8,577 nt of DNA from Beijerinckiaceae bacterium (GCA_022702195.1 JAKONB010000606.1:1-8577); one strand, 5' to 3'; shown: positions 1-6,595, numbered from the stretch's first letter. The notes: generated from the letters alone by a model not told the origin. Numbers and translations are program-made.

Positions 1-1246
1 ACCACATCTTGAATTGGTTCATTGTCTCCCGGCTCACATCGGGAAAACGTGCTCCATACGCAGCCTTGAGTTCGTCCTCGATCGCCTCCCCATCGGCGAT
101 CACGACGGAGCATCCCTCCGGCATCAGATCGGCGACAGACCGATCGGTGATACGGTGCGCCATTTCATCGTTGGAATAGGACAGACACGTCGCGACCAGA
201 TTGGGAACGAGGCGTGATAAGTCTCCGCCATTGTCCTGCTTCAGCCCGGTGATCAACCCATGCGCAAAGTCAGGCAACAACTGATCGTAGAAATTGGGGC
301 CGTCATTCAGGCTGAGCGCGCGATGCCCGGACACATCCCACGTACTCACCCCATGAAAGAGCAAGAAGGGTCCATTCGCAGAGGTTGCGAAATCGTCTCC
401 TAAGGTTTTGACGGTCAATGGAAGAACCCGCGAGGGATCTCGCATCTGGCCGAAATAGCCCAGGAAGACTCTAATCGCGCGATCGGCCCCAGTCCTCTGC
501 CTCCGGACCGCGATATCGTCAGGACAAAGCGCCCCGGCGATCATTGAACCGACGGTATGGTCCTGATGTTCGGGCACGAAGCGTGTCAGGAGCTGACGCT
601 CCAAGCAAACATCTTGTATGCGGGAGGTGAGATTAAGGCCTGCGGCGACGAAGAGCGCGTTCGAGGTCGCCTCGGCGCGCCCGACATCGCGCGAGAGCCA
701 CTGTTTCGCGACGTCGTAAGACTCGAAGCTCGCGCCGACCCTGATGGCACAGGCTCGTCCCGTGACGGTCAGGTGGTCGTAGATGAGGTCAAGAGCGGCT
801 ATGACCAGCGATACGTTGCCGGCAGTCATGTGCGTCTGAAGCGACGCGAAGCGATGCAGCACGAATTCGATGTCTCGCCGAAAATCCGCCTGCATGAAAA
901 TGAACGCGAGTTCGGCGACCGCCGTGCCCGTTTGCGGCAAGACCGAGTGGTGGGGAAGAATACCTTCCAGAAAACTCGTATCGCTGTAATCAGACGATGT
1001 CCGACGCGCCGCTTCGACGAGGTCGTGAACCCGATCCCTGTCGTGAGGATTGTCGGCAACCGCAGCAATGTTACAAAGGACGCCAAGCCTTTCCGTGTAT
1101 GGCCTCGCATGGCCGGACAGATATCGAAGCGCCTCAGCTTGGATATGATCCGTCAGTGGAGAATTAATGACCTGGCCCTTATCGCGAAAAGCGAGAGCCA
1201 ACAGGCTGCTCACATTCCACGCGTCACTCTGATCATGGTTCGACAT
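1..1246 (-). CDS. Large protein of unknown function, possible surface-glycan glycosyltransferase (3' end beyond window)
   Basis: The frame is open from an ATG at 1244-1246 to the left edge with no stop, giving 415 residues; the C-terminus lies outside the window. I do not recognise the family as a whole. Residues 1-250 look soluble and mostly helical, with no signal peptide or membrane segment. From about residue 256 the segment AIRVFLGYFGQMRDPSRVLP resembles the first strand and 'GQxRd' turn that open several capsule or O-antigen glycosyltransferase domains. A stretch ending FHGVSTWD (297-304) would suit a following strand, but this is motif memory only. The start at 1246 is favoured by an AGGGGGG tract 8 nt upstream. 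In-frame ATGs at 1298-1300 and 1358-1360 lack a ribosome site, and an in-frame stop lies at 1415-1417. The gene follows the three-gene sugar-activation operon on the same strand after 361 bp, so a role in using that operon's product is an inference. Confidence 0.8.
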   Translation of the reverse strand, partial: MSNHDQSDAWNVSSLLALAFRDKGQVINSPLTDHIQAEALRYLSGHARPYTERLGVLCNIAAVADNPHDRDRVHDLVEAARRTSSDYSDTSFLEGILPHHSVLPQTGTAVAELAFIFMQADFRRDIEFVLHRFASLQTHMTAGNVSLVIAALDLIYDHLTVTGRACAIRVGASFESYDVAKQWLSRDVGRAEATSNALFVAAGLNLTSRIQDVCLERQLLTRFVPEHQDHTVGSMIAGALCPDDIAVRRQRTGADRAIRVFLGYFGQMRDPSRVLPLTVKTLGDDFATSANGPFLLFHGVSTWDVSGHRALSLNDGPNFYDQLLPDFAHGLITGLKQDNGGDLSRLVPNLVATCLSYSNDEMAHRITDRSVADLMPEGCSVVIADGEAIEDELKAAYGARFPDVSRETMNQFKMW

Positions 1247-1607
1247 TCTCGGCGCCCCCCTGTTTTTCTTAGCGACTTTGATCGTCCGGCCCACCCTCAT
1301 CGTCGCAACAGCTTTCGGCCCAAAGCCGATCGCAGCGTCTTTCTCCCACAGGCTCCTCATGCCGGCGAAGACCCGCCGAGGAGGAGACAACGCGCTCGCG
1401 CCCCATTCGCGGAGTTACGAGCGGATGACAGCGCAACCTTTCGAGACCGTATCATTCCAAAGGGCTCTCGGCGCGTTCTGAGTCATGAAAGCTTCGCGTG
1501 AAACGCTTTTTTCTTGACTAACATCGCGTGCGATCGATCGAACAGCGGCAAAACCGTGGATCTTTCATAATCCCCGTTCCTGAACGCCGGACCTCAACCC
1601 TGCCAAT
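1247..1607. other. Intergenic gap without a supported gene
   Basis: This 361-bp stretch separates the nucleotidyltransferase stop codon from the next minus-strand gene. Open frames on the plus strand across it belong to antisense frames of the flanking gene or are of biased composition. A weak hairpin sits at 1487-1509, GAAAGC pairing with GCTTT and followed on the plus strand by six T (1507-1512). No plus-strand gene ends there, so it is not called a terminator. The palindrome-rich stretch GCGATCGATCG lies near 1530. I see no convincing sigma70 promoter for the leftmost gene, although its distance from the operon suggests it may have its own. Confidence 0.5.
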
Positions 1608-2336
1608 CTACCCTCGAGGCGTGATGAGAGCTTCGTATTCTGCGGGGACCCCACAAAACGTAATCATGTCAGGCGCCACGATATCGAAATGAATCTTTTT
1701 ATTGGCCGCGATGAGATGGTTGTAAAGTGGCGCAACGTAGAGTTCCGGCATCGAGGGGTGCGACCGCTCGACCTCCAGGGCAGAGAGAAAATCTCTTGCG
1801 GATCGAAAGTGATAGAGACCGTCACAGCATAGATTCGATATCGGCTGCTTCTCGGTCGTTCTCAGCACGAGGGGCTCGTCCGCGTCGGCGACGGGTCCGA
1901 CATAGGACCAATTCGCGCCCTCGCCTTCGAAAACCTCCAGATATCCATCCGATCGACCAAACCATGCAGCCTCTGGGTACCGGAAGGACGGTCGAAACGT
2001 ATCGATATTGAAGATCGTCACCGGCTGATCGTCTGGCACGCCGGCGAGCTTCAGGCCGAGGGCCACGGTTTCGGCTTGGCCAGCTGTCTCACGGTCGAGA
2101 ATCACGATCCGAACGTTGCGCACCCCCAGCGCGGCGCATTCCCGTTCAATGAAGGCTTCCGTTTCAGCGACCGAGCGAGCGATGAAGACGAAGGGGACGG
2201 ATTGGAACAGCGACTCGAAACTTTGAATCGCATGGTAGAACACAGACTTTCCGTCGATCGGAAGCATGTACTTCGGCACGGTAAAGCCCGCCTCGGTGAA
2301 CCGTCGCGACAGGCCAGCCATCGGAATCACGATCAT
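1608..2336 (-). CDS. Sugar-phosphate nucleotidyltransferase (NTP-transferase family), capsule type
   Basis: A 242-residue cytoplasmic enzyme expected to join an NTP to a sugar or polyol phosphate, giving an NDP-activated precursor and pyrophosphate. The N-terminus begins at once with the Rossmann-like strand MIVIPMAG and a glycine-rich loop GLSRRF (8-13), then the active-site pair P21-K22 in VPKYMLPIDGKS. ETAGQAETV (83-91) and the metal-binding NID (110-112) follow, and EKQPISNLCCDGLYHF (162-177) matches the substrate-side strand of the family. Length is typical for a single-domain enzyme. The frame is open back to 2615, but the fold starts at M2336. That ATG overlaps the stop of the upstream kinase gene (ATGA) and has GGAAGA a few bases before it, so the two are probably translationally coupled. 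Family assignment is strong; the nucleotide and sugar cannot be read from the sequence. Confidence 0.9.
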   Translation of the reverse strand: MIVIPMAGLSRRFTEAGFTVPKYMLPIDGKSVFYHAIQSFESLFQSVPFVFIARSVAETEAFIERECAALGVRNVRIVILDRETAGQAETVALGLKLAGVPDDQPVTIFNIDTFRPSFRYPEAAWFGRSDGYLEVFEGEGANWSYVGPVADADEPLVLRTTEKQPISNLCCDGLYHFRSARDFLSALEVERSHPSMPELYVAPLYNHLIAANKKIHFDIVAPDMITFCGVPAEYEALITPRG

Positions 2337-3928
2337 GAATGTCTTCCATCCAGCTGGCTGTAGAGACGCAGAGCCGTCGCGATGAAGGCAGATTGTCTGT
2401 CCGGGCGGTCGGCGTGCAGAGGCAGCATGGACAAGAACAGTCCGATCGTCAGCGCTTGAATTTCCGAACTGCCCAGTGAAAATCCGCCGGCCGAGATGTC
2501 GGACAAAGCGCCTTGGAGCCACGCGTGCTGTGCGCCCGTCTCGACCTCGATCTGATAATCGTACTCCTGGGAGCGATTCAAACGATATCGCCCCGCGAGG
2601 ATGTAGTCGTAGCATCCCATGACGGAGTGCGAGAGTTTCGCAAGGTCATATCGCAAATCGCCGAAGCAGGTCGGCTGCCCTTCCTCGACATAACCGCGCG
2701 GATCGATGACGACAATTTTTGCGGCGCGCGAATTGTAGAGAATATTGCTGAAGCACAGATCCCCATGCATGACCGTCCCTGAACGGTTGCTCTGGAAATC
2801 CACCAGGCCTCCCACCGTTTCCGCGATCTTCACAAGCGAGGGGGTCGGACGCCCCGCATACGCATGTTCGGCATCGATCTTGTAACCCGTTTCGGTCGCG
2901 TAGCGTTCGAGACGGGCGAATGTCTTATCCCGGGCAAGGATGCTCAGGGCATTGACACCGTTGTTGGGTCCGGGACTTGCCGCGCAGGCGGCGAGAAAGC
3001 TGTCACAGGAAGCGAGAATATTGCGCCACGTCGGACGACCAACGGACGAGAAGACCAGAAGCTCCGAGAGCGTGGGAGCGTGCTGATACTCCATGCTGTA
3101 AGAGGCGCCGTCGGCATTCTCGCTTGTTTCGAACAGTCGCGCGCAGAAAGGCTGAACCCGCGGCGGAACGCTCCGAAACCAATTCGCTTCCGCCGCCATC
3201 TTTGACTTATCAGTACTACACTTTTTCGCCACCAGAGCGTCGATGTTGAGTGCATTGAAGGATCGAGCAGTATTGATCGCGCGACGGGATCGAAAATAGG
3301 TTTGAATATGCCCGAAGTCTTTCCACGACTCGACCCAGACCGCGCTCAGCGGGCGCTCCTGGGTATACAAGTCTAGCCCAGCCACGAACTCACCACGGGC
3401 GCGCGTGATCGAGCGGACCAGCAGCCGAGGATTACTGAAGGAAAAATAGCCGCATACGACTGGGCCATCAAGCACGGAATCGATCATCGTGACATTGACG
3501 ACTTGATCTTTTTCCAGCGCCACGGATGCCCAAGAATAATCATCGCCCTCGCGATGAATGGCTATGCTGTCCAAACGCTCGCGAGGCAAATCCTCAATGA
3601 GCGTGTCGCCATGCAGGATCTGAACGGAATCATGAGGGGCATCGATGACGTTGATGGCATAGACGATCGACTCGCCAAGCTTAAGCTTTTGAGGGACGTA
3701 CACCAGAACGACACCGAGGTCTTTCAACCTGCGCTCGTCCAAGGGCTGGAGCTGAAATCCTTCCGGCAATGTCAGGTAAATCGTGTCGCCCGGACCAAAC
3801 GTGGCGACCTGCGCTTCGTAGAGGCGTGAAACACCCAGCGGCAGAAATGCGGGTGGAATTTGCCCGAACTCGATAGCCAGCTCTTCCTCGACATAAGCTG
3901 CCGACGTAATCAGGCGAAGAACAGTCAT
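2333..3928 (-). CDS. Fusion of nucleotidyltransferase-like domain and APH-family kinase, capsule precursor synthesis
   Basis: A 531-residue cytoplasmic protein with two domains. Residues 1-220 follow the order of a sugar nucleotidyltransferase: PPAFLPLG (25-32) where PKxLLP is usual, LHGDTLI (105-111, putative metal Asp108) and WKDFGHIQTYFRSRR (202-216), the typical late motif. The glycine-rich GxGxR loop is missing and the active-site Lys is replaced, so this domain may bind rather than transfer nucleotide, or use a different chemistry. Residues 230-531 are an aminoglycoside/choline-kinase-like fold. They carry KKCSTDKSKMAAEANWF (235-251, ATP Lys and helix-C Glu), hinge YSMEY (277-281), catalytic HGDLCFSN (388-395, Asp390 and Asn395), metal IDPRG (408-412) and GDLRYDLAKL (423-432). 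All kinase residues are present, so ATP-dependent phosphorylation of a small hydroxyl compound is likely. The start at 3928 lies 4 nt after the phosphatase stop, with AAGGG 8 nt upstream. Fused LicC/LicA-like proteins are a known parallel. Confidence 0.88.
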   Translation of the reverse strand: MTVLRLITSAAYVEEELAIEFGQIPPAFLPLGVSRLYEAQVATFGPGDTIYLTLPEGFQLQPLDERRLKDLGVVLVYVPQKLKLGESIVYAINVIDAPHDSVQILHGDTLIEDLPRERLDSIAIHREGDDYSWASVALEKDQVVNVTMIDSVLDGPVVCGYFSFSNPRLLVRSITRARGEFVAGLDLYTQERPLSAVWVESWKDFGHIQTYFRSRRAINTARSFNALNIDALVAKKCSTDKSKMAAEANWFRSVPPRVQPFCARLFETSENADGASYSMEYQHAPTLSELLVFSSVGRPTWRNILASCDSFLAACAASPGPNNGVNALSILARDKTFARLERYATETGYKIDAEHAYAGRPTPSLVKIAETVGGLVDFQSNRSGTVMHGDLCFSNILYNSRAAKIVVIDPRGYVEEGQPTCFGDLRYDLAKLSHSVMGCYDYILAGRYRLNRSQEYDYQIEVETGAQHAWLQGALSDISAGGFSLGSSEIQALTIGLFLSMLPLHADRPDRQSAFIATALRLYSQLDGRHS

Positions 3929-3932
3929 CGCC

Positions 3933-4307
3933 CTAACCCTTCGACCGGATCAAAGCATGAATGCTATCGAGATCGAGCGAAACGAACTCGGACGGTCGTA
4001 TCGCGCGGTCATCGACGTAGAAGCCCTCGAAACCGCACCAAGGTTTACCCACATGGATCTCGTCATAAGGAACGTCGTGCCGCTTTAGCCATTCAATCAC
4101 GACCGGAAGCGTTTCAGCGTTGATCTTTCCAATGGAATTATTATACGTCCGCATATTCCGCGCCGTCTGAATGATAATTTCGTAGCCCAACGCCTTGTAT
4201 TCGCGCAATTTCGCGACCAACACTAAATTCGGCTCCTGCTCGGCGTAGCTTCGCCGAGAGTCATGGACTGTCAATGTGTCGTCTAAGTCGATGACGAGCC
4301 GCTTCAT
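3933..4307 (-). CDS. HAD-superfamily capsule biosynthesis phosphatase, EcbF/BcbF type
   Basis: A small capless HAD phosphatase of 124 residues, the usual length for the EcbF/BcbF family named after Pasteurella multocida capsule loci. All four HAD motifs are visible: DLDDT (7-11, nucleophile Asp7 and acid Asp9), QTARNMRTY (47-55, Thr48), GKPWCG (87-92, Lys88) and FYVDDRAIRP (97-106, Asp99 and Asp100). The blocks TARNMRTY, NAETLP, PYDEI and GKPWCGFEGFYVDD are family signatures. It probably removes a phosphate from a sugar or polyol phosphate intermediate; the substrate is unknown. It is the first gene of the tight operon with the kinase fusion (4-nt gap). The start ATG at 4305-4307 is preceded by GGGGGG about 4 nt upstream, a poor but purine-rich site. 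GC is about 48% and jumps to about 68% immediately upstream of the start. Confidence 0.92.
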   Translation of the reverse strand: MKRLVIDLDDTLTVHDSRRSYAEQEPNLVLVAKLREYKALGYEIIIQTARNMRTYNNSIGKINAETLPVVIEWLKRHDVPYDEIHVGKPWCGFEGFYVDDRAIRPSEFVSLDLDSIHALIRSKG

Positions 4308-4922
4308 TCATCCCCCCAATCCGAGGCCAATGCCCCTCTCTTCGGAGCCGGCCCGTGAAAGCATAGCGCAAGGCGGCCGTCCACTGCGTCCTCCCCTGGA
4401 TCGCTCATAGGCGGCCTCACAGTATCCCAACGACGGCCCTTCCCGCCGCGTCCGAGCTTTCTTCGCCGCTCACCATCGGGGTACGCAGTGTCATTCTGGA
4501 GGCGGATGCTGGCCCGTTTGGCTCCGCCATGTGGCCGCGCGCCGCATGAGGAAGGACAAATGTCGCAATTCTCAGCGACAGGTTCCCTCGCCCGTATCGC
4601 CCAGATCCTTGACCCGACGCCGGCCGGCATGCCGCCCTCGGAGATCGTGAGCCAAGATTGCCATGCCGCCGCCGACCGAACCGGGGCCAGAGCGCTCCGG
4701 ACCAAAGCAGGCGTCGCGTCAACTGAATCCGCGAGCGGACCCGGCCGCCTCACCACCGGTGCGCGGGGCGATTACGCGGATGGACGAGCGGAACGGCATT
4801 ACCGACAAGCCGCCTCATCCTGCCGGAGCCCCCCCATGGATCGGCGCGATCCGTCATCCGCGGATCGCCGCGCATCTGCGACTTCGCGGCCTTCGTCGCT
4901 TTCAGACGGGCATCACACGGCG
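4308..4922. other. GC-rich gap between methyltransferase and phosphatase genes, no convincing gene
   Basis: A 615-bp stretch of about 67% GC between two genes of 40-50% GC. Several overlapping frames are open, including a 150-codon minus frame (4304-4756) whose TGA overlaps the phosphatase ATG and a 169-codon plus frame (4488-4997). Their translations are rich in Arg, Pro, Ala and Ser, show no motif, and look like what high GC produces by chance. It must contain the operon promoter unless transcription comes from the methyltransferase, but I see no good -35/-10 pair. It may be remnant DNA from an earlier insertion or deletion. No transposase motif or terminal inverted repeat was found. Confidence 0.6.
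4846..4868. repeat. Perfect 8-bp inverted repeat (hairpin) downstream of methyltransferase
   Basis: GCGATCCG (4846-4853) and CGGATCGC (4861-4868) can pair perfectly around a 7-nt loop. On the minus strand it lies 54 to 76 nt after the methyltransferase stop codon. No T-tract follows on either strand, so it is not a classical rho-independent terminator. It could stabilise the mRNA 3' end or be chance in GC-rich DNA. Confidence 0.4.
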
Positions 4923-5582
4923 CTATTTTTTCGTGATGACAACCACGTTCTCATAAAAATGAATCGATGCGATGTGCTCATCAGCGTAGTGCGGTGAGTA
5001 TTCGTGCCTGAAATGACGGTGCTGGATCCCGTCAACGCGTCTCTTGAAGTAGGAAACCGACGTTTTCTGATCCAGCAGATCATCGCTGCCGTTATGGTCC
5101 GGCCAGTAGGATGTCGCCAGATCCTCGACGACATACATCCCTCCCGACGCCAGCAGGGGGAACAGGATTTCGAACGACGCGATAACATGTTCGCTGCGGT
5201 GACTGCCGTCATCGAGAACGATATCGATCCGCCCCATGTCTTGGTAGATCTTTTGAAGAATTTCCGGATTGTCCTGGCTGCCCTGATAGATATGCAGACG
5301 ATCTTCCGAGTGTGGGCTTTTGTCGTAATAATCGAGCGCATAAATATCACTATTTGGAAAATACTCCTTCCACATTCTCAGTGACGATCCGCCCGCCTCC
5401 GGCACATCATATCCGCCGATGCCGATCTCAAAGAAGTTAATTTTTTCATTCCGCAGCGATCCAAAATATCTTTCGTAAATGTAACAGTGAGGAACCTTAT
5501 CGGTCCCATGCGACAATGCCAGATCACTGAGATTTACTGAAATTTTGACGCCGTTATTTTGATCGCTCTGATTCATCGACAT
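4923..5582 (-). CDS. SAM-dependent O-methyltransferase, MycE/TylE-like (class I)
   Basis: A 219-residue cytoplasmic methyltransferase of the group related to the macrolide-sugar O-methyltransferases MycE and TylE and common in surface-glycan loci. Visible blocks are LSHGTDKVPHCYIYERYF (23-40), SAM motif I FEIGIGGY (51-58), GGSSLRMWKEYFP (64-76), acidic Asp84 in ALDYYDK, DDGSH (124-128) and VVEDLATSYWP (151-161). In this family, as recalled, Mg2+ is held by the acidic residues and the His of DDGSH acts as base on a sugar hydroxyl. Methylation of a glycan or nucleotide sugar made nearby is inferred. Start choice: ATG 5580-5582 has AAGG only 2 nt away, while the second codon pair's ATG at 5574-5576 has AAGG 8 nt upstream, so the true protein may begin at residue 3. 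GC is about 40-48%, the lowest in the window, with sharp borders on both sides, which suggests transfer. Confidence 0.92.
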   Translation of the reverse strand: MSMNQSDQNNGVKISVNLSDLALSHGTDKVPHCYIYERYFGSLRNEKINFFEIGIGGYDVPEAGGSSLRMWKEYFPNSDIYALDYYDKSPHSEDRLHIYQGSQDNPEILQKIYQDMGRIDIVLDDGSHRSEHVIASFEILFPLLASGGMYVVEDLATSYWPDHNGSDDLLDQKTSVSYFKRRVDGIQHRHFRHEYSPHYADEHIASIHFYENVVVITKK

Positions 5583-5590
5583 GACCTTGA

Positions 5591-5596
5591 ATTATA
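5591..5596 (-). promoter_or_regulatory. Consensus -10 box TATAAT upstream of methyltransferase
   Basis: The minus strand reads TATAAT, a perfect -10 hexamer, ending 8 nt before the A of the first methyltransferase ATG (5582). Transcription would start at about 5582-5585, giving a very short or absent leader. No good TTGACA lies 16-18 nt upstream (the hexamers there are GATTTC, ATTTCG and CGATTT). A perfect hexamer can occur by chance in this AT-rich stretch. Confidence 0.35.
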
Positions 5597-5651
5597 CATC
5601 ACGAAACATGATCGAAATCGCGGATGCCCGGCAGATGATTATTAAAGATTT

Positions 5652-5663
5652 GCATCATGATGC
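5652..5663. promoter_or_regulatory. 12-bp perfect palindrome GCATCATGATGC, possible operator
   Basis: The sequence equals its own reverse complement over 12 bp. Its centre is about 75 bp upstream of the predicted methyltransferase transcription start, a distance used by dimeric activators. It sits in the AT-rich patch before the GC jump. There is no second copy that I can see and no regulator gene in the window. Confidence 0.25.
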
Positions 5664-6389
5664 GCAATCCCGTTGATTGTGTGCCGGCGTTAGGTCGATC
5701 TGGCGTTATGCGGTCGATGCGATGGCGTGCCCCGGCGAACTCACGGACACCTGAAGAGGCGGCGAGGCCCGTGTGGACGGTAGTGCTGGGGTTTCGCGGA
5801 TGGTCGGCGGACGCTGCGATGCGTGCTTCGGCCGAGGCACCAGAGGGAGGATCCGAAACAAGCGACAGGGTTCGACGATCGCACCCGCAGGCACAGCCCA
5901 ATGACCATCCCCTCCGATCGGTCGGGACGATGTCAGCGGCGATCTCTCGGTCCCGGCCACCGCACGCCGCCCCCGCCTCGCTACCGATCGGTTGGGCTGT
6001 TCATCACCAGAACGGTGAGCATGGGTACGGCTCGGTGGGAGAGCAGCACTCGCCACTTCTAGGATCTTCCGAGCCGGCAACGCTACCTTGGCCAAGACAC
6101 AGGGTGACGCTGGTCGCGCTCACATCCGCAAGTTGGGATACGACCCCCGACTGATCCCTCAGGGAGAGCCGAGTCCGGTCGACCTCAGGCGCCGCACCCT
6201 CTCGGTGCTTGGTGCCGGGATTCAGAGACGCTGCCGTGACGGCACATGGACGGCAGTTAGCTGCACCGCCACCATCCTTGAGGCACGCGTCCGAGCTGGC
6301 CCGCCGTGCCGTTCGGTTCTGCGCATGACCAATGCGTTTGCAAACGAAGGCCGCCGGTCAGCAGGACCTTGGCTAAGTCCTTGAGACAC

Positions 6390-6465
6390 TGGTGGGCGGT
6401 GAGGGACTCGAACCCCCGACCCTCTCCGTGTAAAGGAGACGCTCTACCAACTGAGCTAACCGCCC
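6390..6465 (-). tRNA. tRNA-Val (anticodon TAC), CCA encoded
   Basis: A complete tRNA. The acceptor stem GGGCGGT pairs perfectly with ACCGCCC, with discriminator A and an encoded CCA (6390-6392). The D-arm is GCTC-AGTTGGTA-GAGC. The anticodon stem TCTCC/GGAGA encloses loop TTTACAC, so the anticodon is TAC at 6430-6432, reading GTA and related valine codons. The T-arm has the standard TTCGAGT loop. The mature body is 73 nt before CCA. It lies 130 bp downstream of lon on the same strand but behind lon's terminator, so it is probably transcribed from its own promoter. Its 3' end faces the glycan locus. Confidence 0.97.
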
Positions 6466-6476
6466 CGACGCGCCGT

Positions 6477-6505
6477 TTCGTACGGAACGCTAGGCGGCGG
6501 CGCAA
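6477..6505 (-). promoter_or_regulatory. Possible tRNA-Val promoter
   Basis: On the minus strand TTGCGC (6500-6505) and TACGAA (6477-6482) are separated by exactly 17 bp, placing a start about 5 nt before the tRNA 5' end. Both hexamers are only partial matches to the sigma70 consensus, but spacing and position after the lon terminator fit. Confidence 0.4.
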
Positions 6506-6541
6506 CCCCTCCGGCGATCCAAGACGCGGTCCGTCCGACGA

Positions 6542-6574
6542 AAAAGGCCCCCGGGAGATCCCCGGAGGCCTTTT
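6542..6574 (-). terminator. Rho-independent terminator of lon
   Basis: On the minus strand, GGCCTCCGGG (6561-6570) pairs with CCCGGGGGCC (6546-6555) around a 5-nt loop, with nine Watson-Crick pairs and one G-U. It is flanked by AAAA on the 5' side and followed by TTTTT. It begins 22 nt after the lon stop codon. The A and T flanks make it potentially active in both directions, but no plus-strand gene approaches it. Confidence 0.93.
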
Positions 6575-6595
6575 CGATGCGAGCGTCGTCTCGGG

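Larger units (their letters stand above)
5583..6389. other. Gene-poor region between tRNA-Val and methyltransferase
   Basis: An 807-bp stretch. The part next to the methyltransferase (5583 to about 5680) is AT-rich and holds its likely promoter and a 12-bp palindrome. From about 5690 to 6389 GC is about 65% and open frames on both strands (for example 165 codons plus at 5657-6154 and 129 codons minus at 5706-6095) are Arg/Pro/Ser-rich without motifs. I find no integrase, resolvase or transposase signature, although this is where an island integrase next to the tRNA 3' end would be expected. It may be decayed sequence. Confidence 0.55.

Noticed and set aside
138..147. Palindrome ACCGATCGGT, repeated near 5983-5992
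   Set aside because: The first copy is inside a coding frame, and such CGATCG-centred palindromes are frequent throughout this GC-rich window.
557..1501. 314-codon plus-strand open frame
   Set aside because: It is antisense to the continuous minus-strand frame at 1-1246. The translation is Arg-rich with no motif, and the minus frame is longer and continues past the left edge.
1487..1512. Hairpin with six T on the plus strand as a terminator
   Set aside because: The stem is about 5 bp with a 12-nt loop and no plus-strand gene ends there. On the minus strand the T-run is on the wrong side.
2337..2615. N-terminal extension of the nucleotidyltransferase frame to 2615
   Set aside because: The extension overlaps the kinase gene in another frame and shows no domain. 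The family fold begins exactly at the ATG at 2336, which has a ribosome site and ATGA coupling.
4488..4997. 169-codon plus-strand frame
   Set aside because: Its composition is that of random GC-rich sequence, it has no recognisable motif, and it runs into the antisense of the methyltransferase 3' end.
5657..6154. 165-codon plus frame and overlapping minus frames
   Set aside because: All are low-complexity Arg/Pro/Ser translations in overlapping frames without ribosome sites or motifs. I looked for resolvase, integrase and transposase signatures and saw none.
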